This document shows, one piece after another, positions 45,171 to 57,505 of a DNA stretch of 64,000 bases; the first letter of the stretch is position 1, and the number at the start of each line of letters is the position of its first letter. The DNA is from Chloranthus sessilifolius (taxonomy: Eukaryota; Streptophyta; Magnoliopsida; Chloranthales; Chloranthaceae): NCBI GenBank assembly GCA_021018995.1, contig CM037596.1, forward strand, positions 89,783,184 through 89,847,183. The letters run 5' to 3'. Below the pieces are notes generated by a model. It saw only the letters and a program-made list of their open reading frames with translations, was not told where the DNA came from and ran no database searches. The translations under genes and the position numbers were made by a program.

Positions 45171-46172
45171 TCAGGTCACCACCGTAGATCTCTCTGATCG
45201 ATCCCCCTTCCAACCTTCCACCTTAATCACTCGCATTCAACCCTCTGCTTCTTCCGCCACACCAGTGAGAGCTCCTTCAGCCCCACATCCATCGGCCCTG
45301 ATCATTCGCATCGCCCCGACGAATCCACCTCCTTATCCAAAACTCACTCAGATACGAATCCATTCCTTTACGGCTAGGAGATCACTCCTCCATAGTCACC
45401 CACCAGAACCTCCAACCCCTCCAAATCCCGAACCAATGCCATTACCACTCCCTTTGTCCAATTCTGAACCCGAGTATGGAGATCATGTTCTCCAAACTGT
45501 AGCCCAAATTATTGCATGGGTAGAAAGTGTCACTCGAAAATCTCTAAGCCAAGACAATGAAATAACCACCGAGCCTTCGCTGAATCTAGAAGAAAGTGAG
45601 CCAGAAGAACATCCTGACCCGTGCGAGACGTTGGTCTCTACTTTTCTAGAAGAGGAAGATTACACACAGTACCTCCCACCTTGGAGCAGCACCATTCAGG
45701 TATACTTTTCAACCTCGAATTTCACCCATTTTACAAATACATCCACCTCAACCCACGCCAGGTTCGATCAACAACCGACTTACCTAATTCTCAAATCAGG
45801 AACCAATTACCCACCTCCACCTTTCTCTCGAAATAAAGATTTCACGAACACACAACCACCAGAGGGGAATGTGAGAGAAAGAGAAGTTAACTTACCTCCC
45901 CCACCTCACATCATCCCTCCACCAATTCTTGCACCTCAACCATTCCAACCACCCGCACCTAAGGCCCATCGTCCAGGCAAAGAAACTGTGATCGAGCCAG
46001 AGAAAGAATACAACCTTCTGCGGCATCTCCAGAAGATCCCGGCCCCGATATCCATACTAGAACTCATCAAGAAATCGTCTGACCATTACCGGTTGTTGAT
46101 AAGAAAACTTGAAGACACGTAAGTGGATACGACCCCAGGTGAGTTTCATCAAATCGCTTCGGTCATAGCGTA
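45171..46172 (+). CDS. Element C Pro-rich gag-protease spacer
   Basis: A long open frame (45265-46122, 285 residues, entered from upstream). Pro/Ser-rich and low-complexity (PPEPPTPPNPEPMPLPLPL, LPPPPHIIPPPILAPQPF), it ends in the block YNLLRHLQKIPAPISILELI, which precedes protease in Tat-lineage polyproteins. No enzymatic motif. Confidence 0.65.
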
Positions 46173-46650
46173 ACCTCTAGCACTCACTTTTACAGATGCA
46201 GACATGCCTAAAGAGTCACTCCGCGAGAGTGCCGCCCCCATATATCTTACGAATATAATTAGAGAATTCTCCGTACCACACGCCCTAATTGACAAATGAA
46301 TAGGACTTAACATTTTCCCTCTCACCACATTAAAAATGCTTGAATACATGGAGCAGGACGTCCGGCCCTCCGCACTGTCACTCATAGCTTATGATGGGTC
46401 GCGTCGCTTTATCAAAGGAACTATCAAGCTACAGGTTCGCCTCGGACCTGTAACGAAAGACGTTACCTTCCATGTTTCTGATTCTGCTAGTACGTATAAT
46501 CTCATTTTAGGGAGAAAATAGCTGGAGTCAATAAAGGTCGTCACATTCACATACCATCAATGCGTCAAATTCTCATACGAGGACTCCATCATCCGTATAT
46601 AAGCTGATGCACCCCTCCAGGAGATGGATACTGATTACACAGTAAGCATA
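46173..46650 (+). pseudogene. Element C protease (broken)
   Basis: Motifs: LTNIIREFSVPHALIDK, a TGA within the active-site loop, IGLNIFPLTTLKML, then YDGSRRFIKGTIKLQV, VTFHVSDSASTYNLILGRK. The layout (ALIDxGSGLNxxP ... YNxILGRxW) is an aspartic protease of the Tat type. The stop falls in the active site and a TAG replaces the Trp-like position after LGRK. Confidence 0.78.
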
Positions 46651-48900
46651 CCAACTACTCATGATTAGTGTTGAACACGGGTCATATTCAAAATACTCGA
46701 ATCCCTGATGAGACAACCATTGCGGAAGTCCGTCCCTCTATCCCTCCTAGTTTTTCCCCAATGCGTTGACAAAAATTAATGAGAAGAGAGGTTGGCTCGG
46801 ACCTCGCCAAAATCTATGCCATTAACCCTACCACGACAAAAGGGTGGGACCTTATGTACCAATTTAGATACGTTCCCCACACCGGACTCGATAAAAATAA
46901 GCAAGGTCGTGTAGGACCCGTTGTCCCAATGCAAATACGTAAGCACATAGGGTTAGGTTACCAACCGGATGGCCCGCAAGTCGACTTGTCCCCTACCTCA
47001 CCAAAATAGTCTCTATATGACCACTTCACCTATAGGACCACTGAGAAAGCAGATGTGTCAAAACATAAGGAAGTGTCCTTTCCTAGGTCCCAAGAAGTGA
47101 AAATTGAGTGAATGACTAAAGCGTTCAATAATTTAACCAATTTAAATGATGATATTGATAAATCGCTCAAAGGAGTCAAGCCCATATTTGACACTAAGGA
47201 ATTTACAAAAGTGAGGAGAGAAGAACCTCTAGAACTAGACCCACGAGTAGAAGATTGGGAATCCACTGACAACGAAGATTTTCACATAGTAGCCTTGCAA
47301 GATAGTGAAGAGCACTTATGCTTAACCTAGGAAAGAGATCACACTCCACAAGAAAATATTAACTCGTATAGCATCCGCCTCGGCCTTGGCCTTGAGGGAT
47401 GGGAATGCCCTTGGGACTCCCCTTGTATCACTTACCCATACCAACCCCACTGTAGGGCATGCGCCAGCATATAAGAGCACTTCGCTAGTTGGACCCGACA
47501 CTCTACGATAGAAGAATCGAATCACTCTAACCACATGACCACCAACACAAGTAATAACCTACTAGCTCAACTACTGGCACAAGAAGCAAAAAATCCCAAC
47601 GGTCACCTGGTTGACCTAGGGGGAAACACTCGCATCGCCCTCATAGAATTTGAAGAGAAACTTGAACTAGACACTTCTACATCCCTAGATTCTCTGCAAC
47701 TCTAAATATTTTGGAAATCTCTAGAGAAAGAGTGGCAACCTCCCTCGAGTGATGATGAGGACTACTGGATAGACCTCCCTGCCCTCGAACTAACGGAGTG
47801 GGCCAATCTAGGACTTCAAGCACTATCAAATCAAGAAGATGAATTCGATACCGTCTTCGACTCTAACCTAGAAGGATGGGAATGACCTTAGGGATCCCCC
47901 TGCATTCTTCACCATTATCAATCTCGCTGCCGAGTATGCACGCTCATCCTAACCTATTATGGACATCAAGGAAAAGAACTCGCTACCCCTGAGGATCCTT
48001 TGGTAGATCCCCCTAGGTGGGAAGAATAATATTATTACAACCCAAAGGATGATAGTTCAATCAACTACGATCTTCAGAGCTTCTTCAAAGAAGAGGCGAT
48101 CAATGTGGCAGAAGAAATCTAAGCATTAGTGCCGCTGTCACCAGCGTCACTCATTCAAAAGATCTCATCAGATGAGAACTCCAAAAAAAAATGTCAAATT
48201 CACGACAAGTCCGCATTTCTCGAAGACTCGCCCAAACGGCTCCAACAGCCGTCTCGCACCCTCAACTAGAGGAAGTAATTCTCCCGGCGCTCCTTGAGGC
48301 GACCGACCTATACCATATTTATTATCAAAAATCAAAAAAATAGACAAATAGAAAACTCTAAAAATTCAGAAATACAAAATCCAAAAAAATCAAAAAACCC
48401 TAGAAAAGAAAGGGAACTCTTCATCCCGAACCAAATATGTGGCCAACAAGGAGACTTTTCTCCTAAGGTTTTTATCCCATTCCCCGCACGAGGACGTTAA
48501 GCATCCTGGCTAAACAACAAGCCAGTGATCATACCGGAAGAGATACTTCGTGACTTTGAGAGAAGAATAAGTAGTCTTGACCTTCTCCTTACCAAAGATA
48601 TCTCAATCATAGATTGTGTTGATGAGGGTTACCTTTTGCAAACTCAGATCCCCAGTGTAGCAATTTCGCAGTATACGAACTTACCGAGGATGAAGAAGGA
48701 ACACTAGTTGCCGAGGAGGCACTGAACTTCCAACAGGTTATCAAGCATTTCGATGAGCAAACCCAAGCTATCACGGAACCCATGAAAGAACTTAACTTTA
48801 GCACTGAAGAGAAGCTACTGATTAGTGCAATGCTTAACTACAAAGAACGCCAACAAATTGCACAGTCCTGTAAGAACATCTTGATTCCTTTGCATGGTCC
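46651..48900 (+). pseudogene. Element C protease-RT linker with duplicated W/C motif
   Basis: About 2.25 kb of decayed coding. Recognisable pieces: GLDKNKQGRVGPVVP with GLGYQPDG (a Tat linker hallmark, 46890-46970), EFTKVRREEPLELDPRVEDW, and two copies of a motif of the form LEGWE.P..SPCI...YQ..CR.C at 47386-47475 and 47867-47950 (the second has stops at its first Cys and Trp). Function unknown; the Cys spacing could bind zinc. Confidence 0.6.
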
Positions 48901-49800
48901 TACTAGGACATGCCCGATTTAGACCCACGTTTAGTAGAACATCACCTCGTCTTAGAACCCGACGCAAAGCCTGTTAAGCAAAAACTCCGCAGGATGCACC
49001 CACAAACTGCCCTCCAAGTTAAAGAGGAAGTCGACAAGTTACACAAAGCCAAATTTATCCGAGTCTTTCTTTACCCTAAGTGGATCACCAATATAGTACT
49101 TGTCACCAAGAAAGACGGCAGAGCACGGGTTTGCATCGACTTCCGAAGCCTCAACCAGGCATGCCCAAAAGATGACATCCACTTCCACACATTGACATGA
49201 GATATTATCCTTTATGGGCTGTTTCTCTGGATATAATCAGATCAAATTAGCAGAGTCTGACCAAAAGAAGACTTCCTTCACCACACCATGGGGAACATAC
49301 TATTACGTCGTCATGCCTTTTGGGCTCAAGAATGCAGGAGCCATGTATCAATGTGCCATGATGGCTATCTTTCATGACATGATGCATAAGTGTGTAGAAC
49401 TCTACGTCGATGACATATTATTGAAGTTCTAAACGTGAGTAGGACATGTTAAAGCACTCCAACTGGTGTTAGAAAGAGCTAAGAAATGTCAGCTAAAAAT
49501 GAACCCAAAGAAATGTGTCTTTGGGGTCACTTCTGAAAAATTACTTGGTTTCATAGTTAGCAAGCGAGGGATCGAAGTTGACCCTGTAAAAGTCAAAGCC
49601 ATCCTCGAGATGCTGCCTCCCAGTAATATCAAAGAGTTATGAGGCCTGATAGGGAGATTGCAATTCATCAGGAGATTTATCTCCCAACATTCAGACAGAT
49701 GCAATCTTTTCTACATACTACTTAAAGGAGGAACTAAGTACAAATGGGATTATCTGTGTCAGTGAGCCTTCGACAACATCAAGAAGTACCTCCTTAACCC
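48901..49800 (+). pseudogene. Element C reverse transcriptase (broken)
   Basis: Motifs: HHLVLEPDAKPVKQKLRRMH, WITNIVLVTKKDGRARVCID, FRSLNQACPKDD, then a frameshift with stops in the FPLP..D region, FSGYNQIKLAESDQKKTSFT, MPFGLKNAGAMYQ, the intact catalytic box ELYVDDILLK, CVFGVTSEKLLGFIVSKRGI, IGRLQFIRRFIS. Typical Tat-lineage RT. Several stops. Confidence 0.9.
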
Positions 49801-50140
49801 GCCATTACTATCGCCACCAGTCCCCAGAAGACCCCTGATTCTATATCTCTCAACGAACGATAAAGCAACGGGAGTAATTCTTGGACAATATGAAGAAGAC
49901 AGCAAGAGAGAGAAGGTTGTCTACTACCTCAGTAGGAAGATGGTCGAATACAAACGAAAATATACTTCAATGGAGAAGACTTGCCTCGCATTGGTGTGGG
50001 CCTCTACCAAATTACGACACTACTTCGGAGCACATAAAAACTAGTACTAGCTCGAATGGACCCTCTGAAGTACGTATTCAAAAAGCCCGCAACATCAGGA
50101 AAGATCGCTCGCTGGCATATGCTCCTGTAAGAATTTGATA
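49801..50140 (+). pseudogene. Element C first RNase H
   Basis: Motifs: RRPLILYLSTNDKATGVILG (Ser at the usual position of the first Asp-like residue, as common in Tat elements), KVVYYLSRKMVEYKRKYTSM, EKTCLALVWASTKLRHYF, then a stop at AHKN and a decayed tail. This is the ordinary Ty3/Gypsy RNase H. Confidence 0.75.
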
Positions 50141-50680
50141 TCACTTACGTCACGCTGAAATCAATCAAAGGGCAAGCAGTCGCCGATTACTTCACAGTAC
50201 TCACGATTCATAACAAAGAGCTCGATAAGACTTCATGGATCCTTTATTTTGACGGCGCTCTAAATCACAAAGGAAAAGGCATCGGAATAGTCCTCCTAAG
50301 CCCATAAGGAGTTGTCATACCTACAGCTTTTCAGCTAGACTTCCCTGTCACTAACAATGTCACAGAATATGAAACCTTTATAACTGGACTACTAGCAGCA
50401 CTACAATTAGGTGTTAAACAGTTAAAAACCATCGGTGATTCAAAACTAGTAATTTCACAAGTCATTGGAGAATAGAAAACTAAGGAAAGGAGACTAATGA
50501 CATACCTAGAAACCGCTCAATATTTAGTAAATAAATTTGAAAGAATCTCTTTCACGCACATCCCTGGATTAGAAAACGAGCTCGCAGATTCCTTAGCCAC
50601 ACTAGCCTCGGTCATCCAAATACCCATCGGGCAAAATACCAAGACCTTCTTGATCGAAAAGCTGACAGTACCCACCCACG
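50141..50680 (+). pseudogene. Element C second (archaeal-type) RNase H
   Basis: Motifs: SWILYFDGALNHKGKGIGIV (first catalytic Asp), NVTEYETFITGLLAALQLG (catalytic Glu), KTIGDSKLVISQVIGE (Asp), FTHIPGLENELADSLATLAS (final Asp). All four catalytic residues are visible. Stops at LLSP* and GE*. A second RNase H downstream of the first is the hallmark of the Tat lineage. Confidence 0.85.
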
Positions 50681-50847
50681 AGGTAGCATGGACCGTCAAG
50701 AGAGAATTACCCGTCCTCCCCACAAGTACAGAACCGAAAGAAGCAATCACCCCAAAAAAATGTGTAAAGATAGAAACCGAAGTCGCTATGTTCAGATTTG
50801 AAAATTCACCGATTGACGATGGACAACCGTGGTATTTTGACATCTAA

Positions 50848-52105
50848 AACTTTTTGAAACATCAGCACGTCCCTCCATACGCCACGAAGATCAAACGGAA
50901 GACAATAAGGAACCGATGCGCCCGATTCTGCATACTCGGTAAAACATTATACAAAGAGGCCTTCACTAAAGGAGTACTACTACAATGCATCACGACTATC
51001 GAAGGATAATACATCATTTGAGAAGCACACGCCAATGCCTGCGGTGCCCACTCCTATAGACAGAGACTCGCCGATCAAGTTACACGACAAGGCTACTTCT
51101 GGACGACAATGATCAGAGATTGCCACCTCTATATCCAATCCTACAGGCAATGCCAAGAAAGCGCTGCACTCGTCAAAGCTCCATCAATTGCATTGAATAC
51201 TATGACCTTGCCATGGCCGTTTTTTATGTGGGCCTTCGATGTCATTGGACCTTTCACAGACACCGTTGGGAACACTCACAAGCGCGCGTTCATACTTACA
51301 GCGACCGAATATTACACCAAATGGGCAGAAGCTGAATCCTATATCAGAATCACTGCTTTAACACTCATAAAATTTATCGTTTGGAATATCATCACCAGGT
51401 TTGGAGTACCCAGGATATTTGTCACCGACAATGGACCACAGTTCATCGTGGAGAAGATGAACTAGTTATGCAAGAAGTACGGCATTGATCGATGCCACTC
51501 ATCACTATTCTACCCTCAAGGCAATGGACAGGCAGAACCTATGAATAAAATGCTAATTCGAATCCTAAAATGCACAGTAGAAACAAGCAATGGAGCCAAC
51601 TGGCCTGAACAACTATTGGAAGCACTCTGGGCCTATGGGACCTCTATTCATACGGCCACTGGCCAAACTCACTACCTCCTTACCTACGGGATGGAGGCAG
51701 TCCTACCATATGAGATATAAGTACCATTCTTACGGATTCAACTCTATGATGAGCTATCCTTAGACGAGAGGAGAATTTCCCTACACACGTAGCTAGAGCA
51801 GCTCGATGAAACACGTCTAAGGGCAGCTGATCATGCTCAGGTATGCTCAGGTATATCAGAGGAGAGTGGCCAAGGCTTACGATAAGAAAGTCCTTGAACG
51901 AACCTTTAATATTGAGGAATTAGTCTTGAAGAAAATCATGCCTTCCAAGCACACCCATCCGAAAGGAAAACTGAAACCGTACTGGGAAGGCCCTTATGTC
52001 ATAACAGTCGCATACCCTGGAAATGACTACAAACTAGCGAACCGAGACGGAGAAGAACTCCCTAGCCCTTATAACGCCATGTACCTTATAAAATATTACC
52101 CTTAG
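50848..52105 (+). pseudogene. Element C integrase (broken)
   Basis: Zinc-domain remnants: EAHANACGAHSYRQRLADQV, GYFWTTMIRDCHLYIQSYRQ. Core: PFFMWAFDVIGPFTD (D), IFVTDNGPQFIVEKMN (D), FYPQGNGQAEPMNKML (E). Then WPEQLLEALWAYGTSIHTAT, YGMEAVLPYEI and the C-terminal LKKIMPSKHTHPKGKLKPYW, WEGPYVITVAYPGNDYKLA, ending at 52105. There is no chromodomain, as expected for Tat. Scattered stops and a small duplication of atgctcaggt near 51834-51852. Confidence 0.88.
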
Positions 52106-53756
52106 CCCTGTGATCGTCACATCCCGTGATTAAATACTTATACTTAGCACCCCCGTAGTCATCACGACCCATTCATTGGTCGTACGCCTTCAATTCTCAG
52201 AATATCCTTAAGACCTCCGATTTATCGCCCACCTTTTCTCACTCGGGTAATCTAATTAAAGGACTAGTGACCTATCTAACCTCTTTCAAAAGCATAAGTA
52301 ACACCCGATCCTTATTTCCCTTCCCCCTCCATTGGAGGAGATGTTAGAATAAAAGAAAATGAAGATGTTAGGTTCAATCAAAACTTATTATTCTTACGCT
52401 AGCAGGATGCTTTCAAGAATACATACATTAAAAATTTTGAGTGAGAGCATTACGATGAATGAACAAGTCAATGAGCTCAGGGAAGCATAAGCAGACCGTG
52501 AGGACATCCCTGGTAACGTTCCTAGAAGTGCATAAGCAAGCTACGAGGGCATCCCTGATGTCCCCATACTACTAGATGTTGTCGTAAGGTGGCAGGAGGA
52601 GGACAAACTCCTGCTAACCATAGAATGTGAGATTTTGATGGTATCGAAACATGACGAAGAGCTCGATCATGGCACCCCATATCCCCCTAAGAAAAAGATT
52701 ATTACTCACCCCATTTGGAAAACCTTAGATATAAACTACTCCCCACATCACTGAGCCTTACCCCCCTCTTTTATTTTTATTTCCGACGATAAATCAAAGG
52801 CCTTGCAGGATATTCCTAGAAATGAAATCGAAAACTGATGAATGACGACTGATGCAATCACCTATTATACCTACCATACTTCTCCTTAATAATCACGGGA
52901 TAGGATGGCCACCACCCTAGGATAAACCTCTGTATACAACTAACCTAATTAAAGAGACCTCCCCAGTTTGATGATAGTAGTGATAACTTTTCTTCAAAAC
53001 TAACTCACCAAATACCCATGATTGCTTATAGGCCTAAAGTGCTCATCTCAAAACTCAGAAAAGCTCCATTGCATCTTGACGCTAGGGCATTTTTTTTGGA
53101 TTAGAAGAAGAATCATTTCAGAAGCGCCAGCTTGTCCACAAAGAAGATGAGGAACGATGAAGTTACCATCCGGAAAGTGCTATCGAAGATTCCATACTGC
53201 CAATCCTACACGCTCCTACACTGGGGCATTTTTATTTTTATTGTTTTATTATTATTTCTATCTTAGTTATTTGCTTTCCCTGTTGCATTATCGTCATTTC
53301 AAAAAAAAAAGAAAAAAAAAAAGAGCACATATCCATCTTTTACTACCAGACTCCGGTCTAAGACACTTACCCCCCTTGACAACTAGCAAGAGGGAGAACA
53401 AAAACTACTGATAGCATTACTCTCACATGTGCAGATACGAAGTAACCTTCAACCATCATTGGGCCAGCTCAGGAAGCATCCAAGTCCCATTGACGGTCGA
53501 TGGCGCTAAAGCAACTAAAAAGCAAAAATAGACATAAGATGTAACTAAAAGAAAAGGTGTCAATCAGGTACATCTAAACCAAAAATCTCTCTATATATGT
53601 CAAAATCTTTTCATTTATTTTTATACTTATCATCGGGGGCATCCCCCCTATATATACAATACACACATGCCATGGATACAAAAATACACACATACACCCC
53701 TACTCCGTATGCTACTGCTGGGATGGTCGAGCGCCGCTGTCCTCGGTATCATCAGC
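52106..53756 (+). other. Element C region between integrase and antisense gene
   Basis: About 1.65 kb without a recognisable frame in either direction. One low-complexity frame (53157-53411) is not credible as a gene. It would hold the 3' untranslated region of the antisense gene. Confidence 0.55.
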
Positions 53757-56700
53757 TCAGAGGTTCGCAGACTGGTACTCTAAAAATACAATCCTAGCAC
53801 CTAGAGTCCTCGAAACCTCTAGACGACGAGGCCCCGCCACAGAACCCCCCTCACTCGCCTGGATAACAGATCGCCTCGATCGCAAATGAGGAGGATACCT
53901 CACAAAAACGTCACGAATAATAGAATCCTCACGAGCATCACCCCTGACACAATCATGGGACTTGTGATGAGATTTCCCGGCCGAGGAACCTGTAGCCCTC
54001 GACTCCGACCCACCAAGCTGACGAGCAAGCCTATGTATCCCCCGCTCACTCCTCGCCAAATGATACTGCAGCTGATCTAGGGTCACCTGTGACTCTGCCC
54101 ACATTGTCTGATGCGCTGCCTCCAATGCCTCAACCTGAGTCCTCTTCACAGCCATCATCTCAACAAACAAGTTGTCGTGACACTGCGTCTCCCCAAGGAC
54201 CCGTCTCGCCTCGGGAGTGGCACGCGCTCGCGCCACCTCTAGGCGTGCCTCCTTAAGCTAACGAACCTGCATAACCACACCAAGTCAAAGGAAAACTAAT
54301 ATATACATGAACAAAATAAGAAACTTTGAAAAGGAAAAGATTATACCAGATCAAGCCTCTCTTCCAGGAGTCGTCCAACCATCTCAGTCATCACTAGATC
54401 ACCAGGAAGCACGAAAGGAACAGCGAACGTAGGCGGCTGTAAAAAGAACAAATAAATACATCAGAAAAATACTATAATGATAAATAAACCACGAACACAA
54501 TAACTAAAATATACCTAAGTAGGGATAGGAACAGACTCCTGAGGGGGAGCCTCGGGAGCAGAGTCCAGAATAGCCTACACAAAGAACCAAACAAACCAAC
54601 ACAAGACAGGTCAGAACAAAATAAAGATGAAATAACCTAAACATAATTATGCCACATTAAAAAGAAAAACTATACCTGACTCTCCCAAGAGAGGCAAGGC
54701 GATGCACCTCCCTAAATGAAGATCCTCGGCAACAATAATGATATTAGTAAGCTACTAAGAAAGTGAAACAATGACACTCAACAAACTAATACAATGACAC
54801 AAATAAGATAAAAGATTGAATGGAACTTATCCAATGATCTAGCTCGGCCTGAAGCTGGGCCATCACTGGATCCTCCCAACTAGAGGAAGCAACTAAAGAT
54901 GGATCAAATGCCCGAACAGGACCTCCAGCAGCGAGCTCGGCTCTCTACGAATAACAATAAGCACATCAGTTGGCAAGCTCACAATGCTAACAATTAACAA
55001 AACCATAATTGTAAAGACATTTACCAATCAATCAACCTCAGAATGTAGACTGGTCGAGCAATCTCACCCTCCCTCTTAGACTGTCCAAAATAAAATAAAA
55101 TGAGACACCACAATTATGTCAGAATGACAAAAAGACCAAGTTCACATAATATATAAAAAAAACCATAAATTAACTCACCAAGAGTCGTCGAGTCTCCACT
55201 AGTCGAGCCCCTAACTCATCCTCCGCCGCCCTAGTCTAAGCAACCGACGAGACTACATCTCTTCATCCAGACGAGGAGTACACCTCATCCGCTCCATCGG
55301 CCTATGGAGGGCGTCTAATGCCCCCGCACACTCGCGGTGAGATGGCCCTACTCCAACGCAGCCAACCTCTCCCTCAAAGTCGACATAGACTTCGGCCCAC
55401 CGATCGCGAAACAGCCACTCCCATGGAAGGGACGTGTGAAGAGGCACCCCCACCCAATGCGCTAAACCACCGCACATACTCTTGGGCGTCAGCTTCGTCA
55501 CACGCCCCTATAACCCTAGTCCCCCGACTCTAAAATCCGCTATCTGAAGCACCATCCGCTTCGCAAAATTTTGGCCAGGAGGGCCAGTCATCCTCTTCAC
55601 CACTCTATGGCGAATCTTTGGAGCGACTCCCTGAACGAGCCCCAACAGTCGTACCACTCGAGATGTGTGGATCCTCTCCACCCTCTCAAAACAATAGATC
55701 CATATGTCCACATCAAAGAAGGGCTGCCAGACTGAATCACTGGCCCGCCTGCATCCTCTTCATCCGCATACAGCCTTCAAATCACCTACAACCAAGCCAA
55801 CGAGCTGACCCCTCAATGAAGACTTGGATCCTAAAAGACCGAAATGAAATGAAAAAACATACGCATGATTATCTATACCTACCCCGCGTGCATATCCTTA
55901 AAGAGACCGCGTGCGATCTGATCCGAAAACCAACGGCGACCCCTCAACACTTCCCTCCACACGTGCATCCTCGGAAATGTGAACCTCACCTCCAACGGAA
56001 CCCCCGGACGAAGAAAAGCAACATGATCATATGCCCAAAACTAGAAAACAAAATAGAAGAAATGCTAAGTAGATGCTACTATCAAAAGACCAAGAAAAGA
56101 AAAAAAAACAGAGACACTATGACATTAATTAACTAAAACTCACCTGGAGGAAGGGAAGGAAATCTCTGATCGTCGCGATGCCCTGTCCCTGACGGTAAAG
56201 CTGCTCATAGAGATGCGCCAATGCGGCCACACCCCACGCATCGGTGGAGACTCGACCCAAGTCCCCGAGAACCATCAAAAATAACCCGGTGATGCATCCC
56301 CAAGTCGAAGAAGAGAAGAGTACCGCACCAAGGAAGTGCATCAAGAATGCTCGAAGCACCCTATCCGCAGCCAACCCCTACTCCACCACAGGCTCCCAAC
56401 CTGCCACTATCACACAACGCGCCTCATAAGATGCCTTCACCTCCGAATGGTGCCTCAGGGAGACGAAGCCAATAGCAAACGTATCGAGGAACTAGGTGAC
56501 TCGAACTACACCTGGCCTCGATCCACTCGATCTATACGACACACCCAAAATCTCCTCACACACCTCCAAATAATGTCCTGCCATCCGCCCTGTGATCGGC
56601 TCACCTTTGAAATGAAGGTCGATAATGCAAACCCAGTCCTCTAGAGTCAGCAACATCATACCAACTGAAAAGAGAAGCGTCTAATGTGTCTCCCTCCACC

Positions 56701-57505
56701 TCTCCAAGATTGTCGCGATCAGGCCATGATCGACCTGAAGGGCTTCAGTGTTAGGATCGGCACAAAATCGAAAGACACCAGCTGCGCCCACTGAAACTCC
56801 GGCAAGGCACGGTACCCAGTATGAGGCTCGGTCCATACCGAGCTGATAGCTAGCTGTGAGGGCTCCTATTGAGCGAAACACAAACAATAATAGTAAGACT
56901 AGAACATACCTATGATAAAAGATAAACGAATTTAGAACTAAAAGCAAGTCAAATATGCTCCAAACACTATAACAATTTACAACAAACACACAAAACGTGA
57001 TAAGGGCAGCTGGATAGAAATATGACCTATCTCTAGATGCCGGTATAATGCATGAGTGAGCACACAATCAATAACTGATGCAGGTTTGACATAAATTAGA
57101 AGGGTTTCTAGAGCCTAATAAGCCTATGTCATAACCTAAATAGCTAAGAAAATGAAAGAACTCTTGCTCATGGGTGCTTACCTGGCCTCCAATGAAGAAA
57201 TCCTCCAACGGGAAGTGTCTGTGATCTCGATACCCCTCACCCTGGTGCTCCTCAGCCACACCCTCAGCTCTCTCACTCTCAGGTATCTCACCCTCATCCT
57301 CAGCAACCCCCTGCTCGATCTCGAACACCTCTTCCCTGACCCCCGACTGGTCAACCTCTAGTACCTCCTCTCTAACCACATCCCCAACATCCACCTCCCC
57401 GACAACGTCGGTCTGAGCCTCAGAACTCTCACCTATCTCTGCTCCTAGCATCCTCTCCAACTCAGAGACAGTAAGATCACGCCCACCAATACCCTCACCC
57501 TCCAT
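53757..57505 (-). pseudogene. Antisense multi-exon plant mobile domain (PMD) gene inside element C
   Basis: Start taken at the ATG at 57505 (MEGEGIGGRD). Exons I can place: 57182-57505, 56144-56842, about 55883-56040, about 55181-55745, 55025-55080, about 54834-54944, 54675-54710, 54515-54574, 54347-54436 and 53757-54266. Exons 1, 2, 7, 8 and 9 are whole codons, with CAG/GT-type donors in 1, 2 and 7. Exon 1 is Glu-rich. Exon 2 has the PMD signature: LIATILERWRETH, LTLEDWVCIIDLHFKGEPIT, MHFLGAVLFSS, WGVAALAHLYEQLYRQGQ. Exon 3 continues with WAYDHVAFLRPG and FPRMHVWREVLRGRRWF. The last exon is a coiled-coil-like tail (VTLDQLQYHLARSERGIHRL). PMD proteins (MAIN, MAIL and relatives) act in plant gene silencing and genome stability and also occur in transposons. 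All nine internal stops I find are TAG. Phases around exons 4-6 are unresolved. Confidence 0.75.

Noticed and set aside
55618-56136. 172-residue plus-strand frame, with other plus frames at 55318-55533 and 56336-56644
   Set aside because: These are shadows of the antisense PMD exons, which carry recognisable domain motifs and splice sites on the minus strand.
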